This document shows, piece by piece, positions 20,904 through 32,225 of a stretch of 64,000 nt of DNA. A program made the position numbers and the translations under genes. Source of the DNA: Icerya purchasi (Eukaryota > Arthropoda > Insecta > Hemiptera > Monophlebidae); assembly GCA_039619475.1 (NCBI GenBank), contig CM077116.1, positions 100,175,164 to 100,239,163 of the forward strand, given 5' to 3'. Position 1 is the stretch's first letter, and each line of letters opens with the position of its first letter. The notes under the pieces were generated by a model that ran no database searches, was not told the DNA's origin, and worked only from the letters and a program-made list of their open reading frames with translations.

Positions 20904-21952
20904 AAGGAGACCGTACGGCCCTGGGGAAACGAATTTCAATGATTTTTGGTGTAATGGTAGTATACTATGTGTAAAATATTAAAGTGCAATACTCAAATGT
21001 AATCGAGAAAAACGAATTTAAAATTTCCCCACACTTCACGTATAGGTTATATATAAGTTATAGAACATTTTGCTTGAAATTGCCGTGGCGTAAGTTGTAA
21101 CGTTCGTGACGCTTACGCTTGATACAAATCTAGCTGTACGCATTTATTTCTTTTCCATTTTTTAAAAATTTAAATACTTATAATTAATTAATTTATTAGA
21201 AAAGTAAATAAATTATTTATATTTATTTACTCATTCATTTATTTTTTTATTACTTACTGTTTTTTTCAATGCTTTTTTATTATTTATTTCATTAATTTAA
21301 TTTCTACTATTCTAATAGAAATTAAACTTGAATAAATACTAAACAAGCACTGAAAACCCCAATAAGTAATGAAAAAATAAATGAATGAGTAAATAAAAAA
21401 ATCATAAGAATTTATGTATAAATAATAAAAAATGTTCACAGCTAGATCACAATCTTTAACTATTATAAATAATGATTAGATTACAACATTTTTTTATTAT
21501 ATTCAAACAGTAATAACTTTAATAAAAAGTAAAATTATAAAAATGAATAGACGTGGAATAGTAGAATGAAATTTATAATAAAAAACCATTAAAAAAAACA
21601 ATAAGTAATAAAAACATAATTTATTTACTTTTCTAATAACGGATAAATATTTATATATAAAAAAAAAAAAAAGAAGAAAAAAAAGAAATGCGCACAACTA
21701 GATTTGAATCTGCTTATCGAGTGTACACGTCACGAATATTACCACTGAGACCACAGAAGTTTCAAGCAAAACGTTCTACAACTTATATATATAACCTATA
21801 CGTAAAGTGTGGAGAAATTTTAAGTTTGTTTTCTTGATTATATTTCAGTATTACACCTAATATTTTACACATAATAGTATACCTACATGGTATACTACCA
21901 TTAAACCGAAAACCATTGAAATTCGTTTCCCCAAGGCTGTACGGTTTCCGTG
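20904..21952. mobile_element. 1-kb palindromic (fold-back) element with tRNA-like boxes in its arms
   Basis: Left arm 20904 to about 21220 and right arm about 21635-21952 are inverted copies beginning (c)AnGGA(g/a)ACCGTAC. They match by eye over more than 300 bp with scattered differences. The arms carry a segment that in the right arm (reverse strand) reads TGGTCTCAGTGG, then about 30 nt later AGATTCAAATCTAG, resembling pol III boxes A and B. The middle contains further hairpins: 21218-21262 with 21360-21402, and a tight one around 21294-21326. Flanks TAACTAAC (20896-20903) and TAATTAAA (21953-21960) agree at six of eight positions, compatible with a decayed 8-bp duplication. It splits LINE-B endonuclease coding sequence, which proves insertion. 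No transposase is encoded. Confidence 0.75.
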
Positions 21953-22480
21953 TAATTAAACGAATCATCATTAAGGAGGATTGAGTGTAATTTTGTAAGG
22001 AAAAATTTTCAAGTATAAAACTATTACCGTTGAATCCACCACATCTAAAAGAGGCGAGTTAAGTGAGTCAATTACCACCTATAATAAAAAGAGAAGGGCG
22101 AAAATTAATAGAGGATTGAAAACGGAAATTACGTTAATCATAATTAGGATGAATGTAAACTGAGATGAGATTAAATGGTTTTGAGTAGCCGTTAGGACTG
22201 AGATGTGAACAAACTTTGAAATAAACGGATTAGATAGAATAGGCGAATAGATGTCGTAAGTTAGAAAACGGATATCATTTTTGATTAAAATTACTAAACC
22301 ACCATATCCGGTACTGTGATTATTGGAAGAATTAAAAAAAAAAAAACACGAATGCTAATGTTAGCAGAATCTTGTAGCCAAGTTTCATATTAATCCAACA
22401 AACTCTGAAAAGAATTTCTATTCGCTGTAAAGCTACATCAAATTCACTACAATGTTTTAAGTTGACAAGATGTGATAAAG
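21953..22480 (-). pseudogene. LINE-B endonuclease, N-terminal half
   Basis: Reverse-strand text ETWLQDSANISIRV (about 22.35-22.40 kb) is the catalytic Glu block (LLSETWLKQN in the better copy). HSTGYGGLVILIKNDIRFLT (about 22.25-22.32 kb) matches DDGYGGATILIKKDIQFTE. FIIGGN...FNGNSFILENFSL (about 21.99-22.09 kb) corresponds to the GDDLNAR...NGMILEDFFL segment. Stops and frame changes are frequent. The reading resumes beyond the palindrome at 20903. Confidence 0.7.
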
Positions 22481-23689
22481 AGAGAAACGAGAAATATAAA
22501 AAATAAGGAAATTAATGAAACAAGGTGAACACAAGCTAGCAGGATAACCGGAAAAGAATGAAAAATGCCCAAGAGGCGAAGTTATGAGTAAGGAATCAAA
22601 AAGACTCTAATTAGCCGTCCGCACAGTCCAACTTGAATGTGAATCACACAAAGAGCTGGTAAAGAGAGAAAGGTACAATTAACAGAGAGTTTTTAAATGC
22701 AAGTTCGAACTGTTCAAATCAGTCACCGCGTATGGTCCGTGGCTAGTCAAGAACAGCAAGCAACATCATCGCAAAGCGTCATAGAAAATGTATAACCAAA
22801 CGACAAAAAAGTAATCGAAAAATAAGGAAAACGATACGGAGTGACATTTAATCCGGAACAGCGACACCCATCGCTGAAAAAACTCATTGCGCCTTGGCCC
22901 TCGTACGCTGTCAACCAATCTAATTAAACGAAGCGAACAACATCAAAAGAAAACGCTGAAAGGCATAGTAGAAACCTTTATGGAATCAACGTTGCCATTG
23001 AAGAGGCGAACTTTGTTAACAGTCATATACAGGTAATTCACGTAATTATTTGCATGAATTTTCGTAGGTAAAAATAGAAGTCAAGGAAAGTCGTAGAAAA
23101 GAGCGAACAAAAATAATGAGAGCGATGAGAATCTAAAAAACGCATGAGCAGAAAAGGAATAACGAGGCAAAGGAGAGAAAATACGTACGAAATAATAGTA
23201 GAACAATACATGTTAATAATATAAGGAGAAATAAAAATGAAATTAGAGAAAATGTTGACTGACAAGTAAGACTGAGTAAAACTTTGTACAAAGCCGATAT
23301 TTTATCGTCCAAATTCGGGATTCCACATTTACTAAGAGTAGATAATGAAGTAAAAATTAAGTCATTTTCGGAAGAAATGAATATAGGGTCAGTGGAAACA
23401 GAATGATTAACGGTCGGAGAATAGTCCGAAATTACTGATCGGAGACCTTCATTAATGGTTAAATTTGAATAATATTTGCTAAAAGGTTTTTGAGTTATTT
23501 TGCAAAAGGTAAAGTCGGAACTACTGGAATAATTTTACCGTTTCATTTTTATGATATTAGAAGGGTTCCCCGTAAGGTAAGGAAATTGTTTGGTTTAAAA
23601 ATGTCAACAAAGGAAAACCAGCTGACTGATATTCTTAGTTTCGGAGTATGAAACATTTTGCACACTTGCGATCTTACGTATTTCTACTT

Positions 23690-24060
23690 GCTATTTAAAT
23701 ACCTGAAATGGAAAGGATCAGGGATAGAATAATTTTTACCACAATAAACGCAATGAAAACTAGCTGGCTTATTTCGTCAGGTGATAGCGCATTCAGAAGA
23801 AAAATGACTACTAGGAACAAAAGGAGCAGATTGGTTTGCTTCGACATGAAGAACTTCTGTGGCCGAATCAGAGACAATTACGACAAAGTTTAGATGTACA
23901 AATAACTGGCTTTAACGCAGCAGGCATCGTAGAAATAGGAAAAATTCGGAAGAGTTAAGTCCAAAAATTTAATTTCGATAACTGGAATCGGCGCAGAAGA
24001 ATTTTCAAAAATACGTTTCTGTAACATTTCGGATATTCGAGATTGGCACTTAACAAGAAC
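23690..24060 (-). pseudogene. LINE-B ORF1 gag-like zinc-knuckle region
   Basis: The reverse strand reads CRNCLxFGHRSSSC (about 23.85-23.89 kb), a CCHC knuckle (C-x2-C-x4-H-x4-C) with one stop inside. CSFC...SSHFSSEC (about 23.79-23.84 kb) is a second knuckle across a frame shift, and CVYCGKNYSIPDPFHFRY (about 23.70-23.75 kb) is a third, incomplete one. Upstream, FPISTMPAALKPVICTSK precedes them in the position of the conserved Y-x-P-x-P-x-x-C approach to the knuckles. Such proteins coat LINE RNA. Confidence 0.7.
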
Positions 24061-24130
24061 AGTTTAATACAAGTTCCTCAATAGACCATCAATTAGAATA
24101 TCATAAATCATGCCAAAACAAGATAATAAT

Positions 24131-24620
24131 TTTTTTTTTTTTTTTTTTTTTTATTTGTGAGCGGCATTGACCCAACAACAAGAAAACTAAGCTAAGAAAT
24201 TAAATAACTAGGCGTCCGAAATGGACGCAACAAAGGACAGCAGTGCGGACACCACAGAAGATGAAGGAAAGGAGAGGATAAAGGAAGAGTTATAGGGAGT
24301 AGGGAGACCTAATGACAGGAGCTGACTGTATAAAAGGGAGCGTTCGTTACGAAGAGCAGGACACTCAAAGAAAATGTGATCAGCATCACATGTATGAGGA
24401 GGATCACAATTGTGAAGGAGAACAATTAGGAGAAGGTGATAGAGCAAATTAAAAGCGAGAGGAGGGGAGGAGAGAATAATTGATCCGGAGACGAATTAAG
24501 GAGACAATAGAATTGTGGAGTAAATGATCGTCTATCAAGCTCTTTATATGAGCGTGATCAAGAAGCAGGAGCTGAGTAGCTGCAAAAGTAGAGAAAAAGT
24601 TAAGCTTTTAATCAAGTTCC
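24131..24620 (-). mobile_element. LINE-B fragment 3: 3' end
   Basis: The reverse-strand ORF 24208-24447 reads CDPPHTCDADHIFFECPALR, the LINE-B C-terminal Cys/His module, then YNSSFILSFPSSSVVSALLS, the shared hydrophobic tail. A T-run at 24131-24152 is the poly(A) of this reverse-strand copy. Directly inside it the 3' untranslated region contains TTGGGTCAATGCC, also found at 44.2 kb. 5'-truncated near 24.62 kb. It abuts the ORF1 of copy 2, so one may have inserted beside or into the other. Confidence 0.8.
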
Positions 24621-24675
24621 TGAACAAGTAATTGCAAATAAACCGCTAAATGTTTATAAAACGTTTTAACTAAAG

Positions 24676-25272
24676 CAGGGGCGGATCCAGAGAGGCATTT
24701 TGGGAAGGGAAATTATATAATTACGTAATATCTTATACGATAGGTAATAGACCTGAGAAATACCTTTAAAGAAAATCAAACCTCTTTAAAAATTTTCTAA
24801 AAATACATAATTATTTCAATTTAATTACAATTTTTTTTTTCATTTTTAGGGGTGAAAAATAAAAAAATTATGAAAGTTGTAGCTAAAATGGTAGTTTAGA
24901 ATTTGAACAGTAAATTTCTAAAAAGAATAGAACGACAGTATTTTTGTTAGCAATCCGATCCGAATTCTCGTTGTTCGTGAGCAAGTTTAAATATATCGAT
25001 TTCTCATTGAACTATTTTCAATTGAAATTTCAAAATATTAATTAAAAAGGCAAAAGATTAACGGCAGTGGCGTTTAAAACAGATAAAAAATGTAACATTA
25101 ATAGTTTTACTAGAAAACAATATTAAATATTGGTTATAATTAAATCCATATGTTGTAACATTTATTTAGAACTTTTATAATATAAATTAAGTTTCTCTGT
25201 TGTAACAAATTTTTTCATCAAGGTTTTGGTTCGGGGGAGGGTACTCTATTCTCCCACGTTGATCCGCCACTG
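24676..25272. mobile_element. hAT-type MITE (597 bp)
   Basis: Left end CAGGGGCGGATCCAG and right end (reverse strand) CAGTGGCGGATCAACG are hAT-type terminal inverted repeats. Flanking octamers AACTAAAG (24668-24675) and AGCTAAAG (25273-25280) differ at one position, as expected for an aged 8-bp target duplication. The interior is AT-rich and non-coding. Confidence 0.85.
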
Positions 25273-25280
25273 AGCTAAAG

Positions 25281-26684
25281 ACTTCGGGTAAAACTGAGAT
25301 ATGTTTTTTTTTGCCAAATTTCCAACTAAAACCACCATTTGTCTCCGAAATTATTGGGAAATAGTGGTACGGTATTCGTTTTAGAAGTATTATTAGAGTT
25401 AACAGAAATTACCGTATCCATAAGCTTATTAATATTCTTTACCGAAAGTATGTTTTCTCTATGAGGACGGAGAAGGTAATTGCTGAACAGTTTTATTCGT
25501 TTTGTTAGCACTTTTAACCTGTTCGAGTTAGAATTAGTGACGTGCCCGTCGGCCAATCCAACGTTAATTGAAATTGATAGTAGAATTTAAAAATTAGATA
25601 ACGGATAATAAAACCGATAAGAATGAACGAAATAAAAATAAATAAAACCGATAAACTAAAAAAGATCTCACCGGTCTCTTTGACGAAAGCACCGGAAAAC
25701 GATTAAAATTATTTGTATCCCGCTATAGGTTATTTGTTCGGCAAATAGTGCACCGAATAAATAAAGATTTACTTTATTTTAACAATGCTGATCAACGCTG
25801 TTAAAACTTTCCAGAGCGCAATATGATGCAGTATGCAACATACAAATGATAAATGTATTAATAGCGGAACTTTATTTCCTTTACTGTTGCGGGGTTTCCC
25901 GTAAACTTCGCTATCGATACACTTCAGAGGATAATTTGAATCGATTTCTTTTTAATTAAACAATACTGATAATTAAATTCATCACGTTTGTTTCTAATTA
26001 CATTGGCACGGTTAAGTTTTTTTGCAAGGGGGTTTATTAATTTTATTGCTTAGACGTAAAGCATTCTTTACTAATTTTCGTACTATGTTCTTTGTTTTAA
26101 TGTATAATTATTTCCAAGTATTTGACTAAAGACAAGAGACCTTTATCAAATAGAATCGTTACTACTAAATCGGCATTTTGTTTTTTCTTGCTAATTGTCA
26201 TGTAAGTAAATATCCCTTTTTGTAAGTACGGATTATTACGGAAATAAAAAAAAATTAAGTGAGCAAAAAAATTCACTCAAAGAAAAAAGTCTTCAAACTA
26301 ATAACTGAAAAAATAAAAAAATTTAATAAAAATAAAAAAAATTTAGATAGTCATACGAAATTCTTGAAAGTACATTAAAAACTGAAAAAATTAAAATATT
26401 GCAGACAAATTTAATAAAAAAAATTGAAAAACATAAATTATCCGTATGAAAAAAAATCAGAAGTATATTTTTTATAAGTATATATAGCGTCAAATGAAAA
26501 CAAAGAATTTTTCTTTTTTTTTACGAAAGAAATTTTTTAAAAAACAACAAAAATTACTTCTTCCGTTCACTATTTTATTTTAAATTTAAAAATGGTTCGA
26601 GAATTTACAACCATTACATGTCAAAAAAATGAAAATTCAATATGTGATAATCGTAAATTTTTAAACCTCTTTTAAATACACAGT
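25281..26684. other. AT-rich interval, no recognisable gene
   Basis: ORFs are short and motif-free. A-rich low-complexity sequence dominates 26240-26560. Confidence 0.5.
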
Positions 26685-26697
26685 GAAATTGTAAACT

Positions 26698-27408
26698 TCT
26701 TCTTCTTCTTTGATTAACGTGCCGTGTACTGCCGCCTAGGCCAGAGGCGCGGATAAGATAAGAGTTAGATGGAGTGGAATAGATTAGTGGTCTTGAGAAA
26801 ACGTAGGAGGCGTTCAATTTTGTCGTGGCGGTCAGATAGGATTTCGGAAAGGTTGGACGACTGGAGAATTTGTATTCTATGAATTATAGATTGGACAGCT
26901 GACCAGTAAATGTTGGATTGTGACACAGGAGAATTGCAATTGGAACACAATGGAATAGGTTGTCTGGACAAGAGGTGACTATGAGTAATTTTGGAATGAC
27001 CTAGGCGGAGTCTTGTGACAACGATTTCATTTCTTCGATTGGTGAATAATGAAGTTTTCCATGGTCGAATAGTATCTCGAATTGAGCGCAGCTTGTTCGT
27101 GTTTAGGATGTTGGTCCACTGTTTTTGCCATGTTTGAAGTGATTTTTGCAATATAGGGGCTTTTAGATCCATTGGCGGAATTTCAATGTTCGGTACCGGA
27201 AAGAACAATGAGCCTTCTTTTGCTGCCGTATCCGCGAATGAATTCCCCTGGATCCCAACGTGTGATGGGATCCATGCGAACGAAATACGGGTACTTGTAC
27301 TACAAAGAATGCGAATAATTTCCTTGGCTATTGGGTGTTGGTGAGGAGAGTTGTATTTTTGAACTGATGTGATCGCGTTTAATGAATCTGTACATATGAG
27401 GTGTGGGG
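26698..27408 (-). mobile_element. LINE-D: 5'-truncated I-type LINE 3' end with perfect 13-bp target-site duplication
   Basis: The direct repeat GAAATTGTAAACT occurs at 26685-26697 and 27409-27421 without mismatch, and it defines a 711-bp insertion exactly. On the reverse strand the insert starts inside RNase H (ICTDSLNAITSVQKY, then FAWIPSHVGIQGNSFADTAA). It runs into a 147-codon open piece (26765-27208) with VVTRLRLGHSKITHSHLLSR and a CSNCNSP zinc-like start. The 3' end is not poly(A) but a (GAA)n-like tail (reverse complement of TTCTTCTTCTTC at about 26698-26709). The reading frame is nearly intact, which with the perfect duplication suggests a relatively recent insertion. Confidence 0.9.
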
Positions 27409-27421
27409 GAAATTGTAAACT

Positions 27422-27988
27422 GAAGGAGCAATTTTTTCATTTATAAAACTCTTTCTGTAATAATGAATAAGAGAAATCCTTTATTTTAATTTCATGCTGT
27501 CAAAAATAAAATTATTTTAGAATTTTCTTATGCAACTAATTTGTATGTTTAAAAAAAAATAACAATAATAATTTGTACGTGTATATGTTTCAATTTTTTG
27601 TTAAACTTCTTCTAATTTTTTTAAAAAAATTTTTACTTATTTTAAACTAAGAATTCCTTATTTTGACTCGATGCTATAAAAAAATGTTTTAATTTTTTTC
27701 GTATCACTAATATATATGTTTCAATTTTAAATAAATTTTTCTCCGGGGTACTTTTATGTTTTTAGTACAAAAACAGTTTTGTATGAAAACATATTTTTCA
27801 AATTTTTATGTTTTTTTTTTTTTTTGGCTTTTAGAGTGCACTTTAAAGAATTACTTTTTGAGTAAAAATTTGTTATCGTTTTATTTTATTTCTGTACTTT
27901 TTATATTACTGCTATTTTATTTTTTAGTATATCATATTAAAAAATGTTATATACTAATATAATTAAAGAAACATCTCAGTGTAAAAAA
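27422..27988. other. AT-rich interval, no recognisable gene
   Basis: Low-complexity A/T runs and short ORFs only. Confidence 0.5.
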
Positions 27989-27989
27989 A

Positions 27990-28164
27990 GTTGCCTGTTT
28001 CTGCTCTTCGCTTTTACTCAACTGTTTATTGCTCGTCTTTCATGCTCGCTTTGCCTTTTCCTTCAGTTATTTCAGCCCTTGAGTCATTTTTATCCGCCAT
28101 ATCTGACTGTATGAACATCTTAAAGCACCTCTTTTTTTCCTACCAAACCAAAAAAAAAAAAAAC
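27990..28164 (+). mobile_element. LINE-B fragment 4: extreme 3' end
   Basis: CSSFMLALPFPSVISALESF followed by LSAISD matches the terminal hydrophobic tail of LINE-B (for example YILALPSSNVVPILVSFLSS near 36.75 kb). An A-run at about 28150-28163 follows. Only about 175 bp remain. Confidence 0.65.
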
Positions 28165-28242
28165 AGTTATTACATCGGTCCATATTTAGATCTGAATTTT
28201 GCGTTATTGTAAAACAGCAAATATACGGTAAAAAAATATAAT

Positions 28243-29590
28243 TTTTTTTTTGTAGGCGCAACACCCTGTACCGTGTTTAACTGTTGTGACTATTGCAGTA
28301 TGAGGATGCGCGGTTTGTTCTTATACATAACTGCTTATTCCACTAATTCTGATAAAATGTGTCACAGATAAAATTGCGTTGAGGGAATTCTCAAGTATGT
28401 TAGTGACTGTTTTGTTATTTATAAAAGGGGGCTTATGGAGTGAAAGTGCTGGACAGTCGCACAGTATGTGGGGAGTTGACGGGGTAACACCTTGGCAATA
28501 GAAAGGACAATTTATAGAAGGTGCGGTTCTTTGCAAAATAAAATTATACGACAAGACTGTGTGACCCGCGCGTAAGCAGCTAAGGGCACAGAAATCTCTA
28601 CGGGGAATGCTTTTTTCTGGCCACCATGGTTCAGTTAAGAATTTGATTAGCCTTAAGAAAGTCTGACATGAGGACCAATGGGCTTTCCGCGAGGACGTGA
28701 TGTTATTAAACTTTATGTTTGCTAGATAGGGTGGGGGAGGGCTGTTATTAGGCAAGGAACAGTATAATTCTGCTCGAGCGGATGTATCGACGCATTCATT
28801 TCCAGGAATCCCAGCATGGCTGGGCGCCCGTAAAAAGGAAATGGAACACTCTCTCTTAATAAGTTCATATAATACCTGCTAGGTTCGAATTGTTAAGAAA
28901 TGTTTGGTGAGAGGATTAGAGATTGTCGATAGTGCCGCGGATGAAACCAACAGGGCTTTCAGTGATGTAGGCTCTGCAGAAAGAAAATATTCTAAACAGA
29001 AAAATACTCCATATATTTCAGCATCTAGTACCGAACAATTATCATTCAGTCGAATGTTTCGGATCGCATCGCAGGCTTCAAAGGAGCAGACAGTTGGAGA
29101 TGAAATAGCCTCTGGGGTGGCCTTGACAGCATCCTTGAAGAAAATGAGGTGGCCGGGGTATTTTTGAATTGTCGCTGCTGTCAACTGAATAATATTCGGA
29201 TGCAGGAGTTTATTATACTTTATCAGGGGAAAATCAACATCAATATCCAAAGGGACTCACGGCGAGATCGCGGTGTTAGGTGCCAAATCGGTGAAGGAAA
29301 TTACGCTCACATTGTGCTGCGAGAGGAGGGCCAGGATTTCCGGGAAAGATCATTAGGGAACTTTGCGGTAATAGGGAAGTCATTTATGTGGATAGGAAAG
29401 GAGCGATTACGAGAGAAAAGAGCGAGGGTCTCATGGTGGTAATAAAAGGATCTGAAATAGTCTAGTGGGAGGCACCTAACAAGGCGCACAAACTAACAGA
29501 CGGCGAGGTTCTATGTGCGTCAAGTATCGTGCGAAGAGCCGTGTGGTTCACTGAATCAAGAGAAAAAGTAATAAAGAAAACATTAATAAT
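28243..29590 (-). mobile_element. LINE-A copy 2: 5'-truncated, thumb region to 3' end
   Basis: Reverse-strand content in order is ALRTILDAHRTSPSVSLCAL (about 29.50-29.56 kb), equivalent to the thumb segment of copy 1, then RLNDNCSVLDAEIYGVFFCL (about 29.01-29.07 kb, RNase H Glu block). Next are APSHAGIPGNECVDTSARAE (about 28.77-28.83 kb, RNase H His/Asp block) and a C-terminal open frame (28321-28755) with LRAGHTVLSYN and CPFYCQGVTPSTPHILCDC. The T-run at about 28242-28251 is its poly(A). Several frame shifts are present. It lies head-to-head with LINE-B fragment 4 (their 3' ends face each other). Confidence 0.85.
28321..28755 (-). pseudogene. LINE-A copy 2 C-terminal ORF2 segment
   Basis: A 144-codon open stretch after RNase H. 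It contains RDFCALSCLRAGHTVLSYNF, the R-x-G-H block, and the Cys/His module CPFYCQG...HILCDCPAL. The terminus matches the general layout seen after RNase H in the other I-type copies. Confidence 0.75.
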
Positions 29591-30329
29591 ACATTATTTC
29601 GCGATCTAAATTTCATCAGCAACATTCATCAGGTTATTGTGCAAAAGAATGGTCGATATACGTCCGCGATTGTATATCTATATAGTCCAAACGATTTGTA
29701 ACACGTAAAGAAATTTAAGAATAATATATACTTTTTTTAGATGTTGCACGATGGCGTATGGGAGAAAAATTAAGCTTGTGCATGTATGAAAGTTATATAT
29801 TTTATGATTTACTTTTTAAAATACTTGTTATTTATTTTTAACGTTTGTGATTTCAGAGCTCGGGGAGCGAAGCCACCCTCTTCTTCACATACTCGTATAA
29901 GGAAGTATTGTGCTTGGCCACAACAGATATTTAAATTGCACAAAACTAATAAATAATAACGATATATTTTAAAGCAAATAAAGTATAAATTTATAACGTA
30001 AGTTAGAGTAAGTAAAATTAATTTGAACAACATAAAATACAACCAGATAATTATACTTCAAAAATTTTCTATAAAAAATACTGAAATAAATGAAATATGA
30101 CGTAAAAAATTCGCTCAGCTAACGATCCGAATGAGGAATTATTTTTCCTCGTTCACCTCTTTGGACTATTTCTACAATTTCTCGCTACATCGATTTTCAG
30201 AAAACACATTACTCGTGTTAGGTTTTAAAACCAAATCCTCAAAAAATCGGAAGTATACGACTTTGATTTTAGGAATCATAGTGCGAATAGGAAGCTGAAA
30301 GTAGAGTGAGAAGATATATGTATATTAAC
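29591..30329. other. Interval without recognisable gene
   Basis: Short AT-rich ORFs only. No TE terminus could be placed. Confidence 0.45.
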
Positions 30330-31123
30330 ACACAATGATAACCCCAAATACTTGGGCATAACGTTAGATAGGTCTCTAACCTACAGGAAACACTGTAAAA
30401 AAAAAAATACTAAACATAAAGTCTTTGCCAGAAGTAATATAATAAGAAAACTTACAGGAAAAAATTAAGGTGCAGATACTTAGAACCTCATCTCTTGTGT
30501 TATGCTATTCAGCGGCAGAATGTGCCTGTGCTGTGTAGGGTAGATCATCACACACCAAAATGGTCGATCTGTGGCATTAAATGAAAGCAACAAAATTGTA
30601 ACAGGCTGTCTTAAACCTACACCCATAAAAATAGTACAATTATTATGCGGTACAGCACCACCGGATGCCAGAAGGAAAGTTGTTGCTGTGGTGGAAAAAT
30701 CCGAACAAGAAGCAGATAACAAACATCCGCTATACGAATATAAGCAGCCGCCCAGGCGTCTAAAATCGAGGAAATCATTTCTGAACGAGATAGAGAGGCT
30801 ACCATATGCTGGAATAAACTAAATACAAGAATATTGTATTGCCAGCCAGTCGAAGCATTGCCAAATGGATCCAAGCTCAAATGGGAATACTAGAAGACCC
30901 TAAACAGACTTCGCCCCGGCATTGGACACTCTAAAAGTAACTTATGAAAATTGGGAATGGCAAGCGACGACATCTACGATTGCGGGAAGGTGCAGAACGC
31001 GGATCACCTGCTTTTCTGCCCACAAATTGAAGGGAGCAGCACAATACAGGAGTTGCATGAGTTTCAAAGCAATAAAACGGAAGAAATTACGAAAATATTA
31101 GAACATTGGAAAGGGAAAATTTA
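30330..31123 (+). pseudogene. LINE-C: C-terminal end of a reverse-transcriptase ORF (Jockey/RTE-like)
   Basis: Readable blocks are NPKYLGITLDRSLTYRKHC (about 30.34-30.40 kb, the post-palm YLGxTxDxxLxW/Y motif of LINE RTs) and SSLVLCYSAAECACAVW (about 30.49-30.54 kb). NKIVTGCLKPTPIKIVQLLC lies in the open frame 30571-30822, followed by PPRRLKSRKSFL. A Cys/His module (DLRLREG-like frame: YDCGKVQNADHLLFCPQIE, about 30.97-31.03 kb) closes the ORF, which ends at EHWKGKI. The palm with the catalytic Asp residues is absent (5' truncation). Stops and indels break the frame. Confidence 0.75.
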
Positions 31124-31789
31124 AGAAGATGCTGGTTTAATCATTGATGTGCTAACCGATACGAAAGAAAGAAAAGATGTCACGTTTCACATTTCTATGT
31201 AGTAAGGCTTTAAGCTGGCTAGAAACTTGTTCGTAAGAATTTGTAAAAACCGTACATATCACCATAAATGTATCTCCAAAGTCTTCCATTAACTAGATTA
31301 TATTCGCCACATTCATTTTTCCGATACTTTCTTTCCTCACATGTAATTTCTGAAAAATTCTTATTTAGAAAATTTCGAATTACACCTTTATTTTAAAAAT
31401 CGTTATAAAATTTTTATTTCAAATTAAAACTATACTTATATTTGACGTGAAACTAATTTAACTACGAGTAGTTTTAAAAATTTGACTCATTAAGAAATGA
31501 AAATGTCCCCCCTTCTGAGAATTTTAAAAAAAAGTGCGTACAATTTTTTAACAAACGCACTAAAGGTAGTTTTAAAATATAAAATATAAATGTCGATGAT
31601 ATTTTTCATTAAATAAACTCCTTACGACTTCAAAATATTTCTCTTCAAATTATTTTACTGTGCGGTTTCCATAATCTTTTTTCCATACATTTATACGCTC
31701 GCGTATCGCTGACAACTTCAGCGGTTATTACGCCGCTGTAAGCAAATGAAATATTATGACCTGTTCACTATGCAGCTAGCAGTCAAGAA
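31124..31789. other. AT-rich interval, no recognisable gene
   Basis: No coding motif or RNA gene recognised. Confidence 0.45.
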
Positions 31790-32225
31790 AGTCAGCATTG
31801 ACCTAACTTGGCCTGAGGGATTGAGTGGAAGTAGTCAAGCGAGGCGTTTGACTTAACGGATCTTATAAAAGTTTCTTGCGACCAATAATAAATAAAGGGA
31901 CTGTTCCTGGAAGCGGAGCATCCAACAGCATATGGGAAGATAATGTTGCCTTGGCCGTCAAGTGCACACATTTGTTCCCGGGTATTCCAAAATATGTCAG
32001 GATTTACGTGCATTGCAGCTTGGTTTAATCGCTATACTACTCTTTTTATTTTCCATACTAAAGGACTTATTACAGTTGACGACTGTACAGAGAGATGGAA
32101 CCCTAAAAAATCGGTAATAATCAGATATTGTTTAAAGCACACTGAAGAATTCCATATAATTCGGCTTCCAGTACTGAACAGTAATCAACTTCACAGCCTG
32201 AACTTCACTTGAAATTAAATAAAGG
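31790..32225 (-). pseudogene. LINE-A copy 3: RNase H fragment
   Basis: The reverse strand reads DYCSVLEAELYGILQCALN (about 32.13-32.19 kb), nearly the same as NDYCSVLEAEMFGILLCLE in copy 1. Then comes FGIPGNKCVHLTAKATLSS (about 31.93-31.99 kb), corresponding to HVGVPGNERVDLAAKA. The catalytic Asp of that last block reads His. The region between is decayed. Only part of RNase H remains, and the 3' end is not present. Confidence 0.75.

Larger units (their letters stand above)
20420..24120 (-). mobile_element. LINE-B copy 2: decayed ORF1 plus endonuclease region, split by a palindromic element
   Basis: Read on the reverse strand: an ORF1 zinc-knuckle block (about 23.69-23.95 kb), a long decayed spacer (22.5-23.69 kb), then the N-terminal half of an endonuclease (21953-22480), a 1,049-bp palindromic insertion, and the C-terminal half of the endonuclease (about 20.76-20.90 kb) running into a linker. 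RT and RNase H are not present below 20.42 kb, so the 3' part of this copy is gone. The family assignment comes from the shared endonuclease text with the 36.6-40.4 kb copy. Outer edges are approximate. Confidence 0.65.

Noticed and set aside
20948..20962. GGTGTAATGGTAG as box A of a functional tRNA
   Set aside because: It resembles the D-arm of the tRNA-Gln, but no anticodon arm or B box follows at the right distance.
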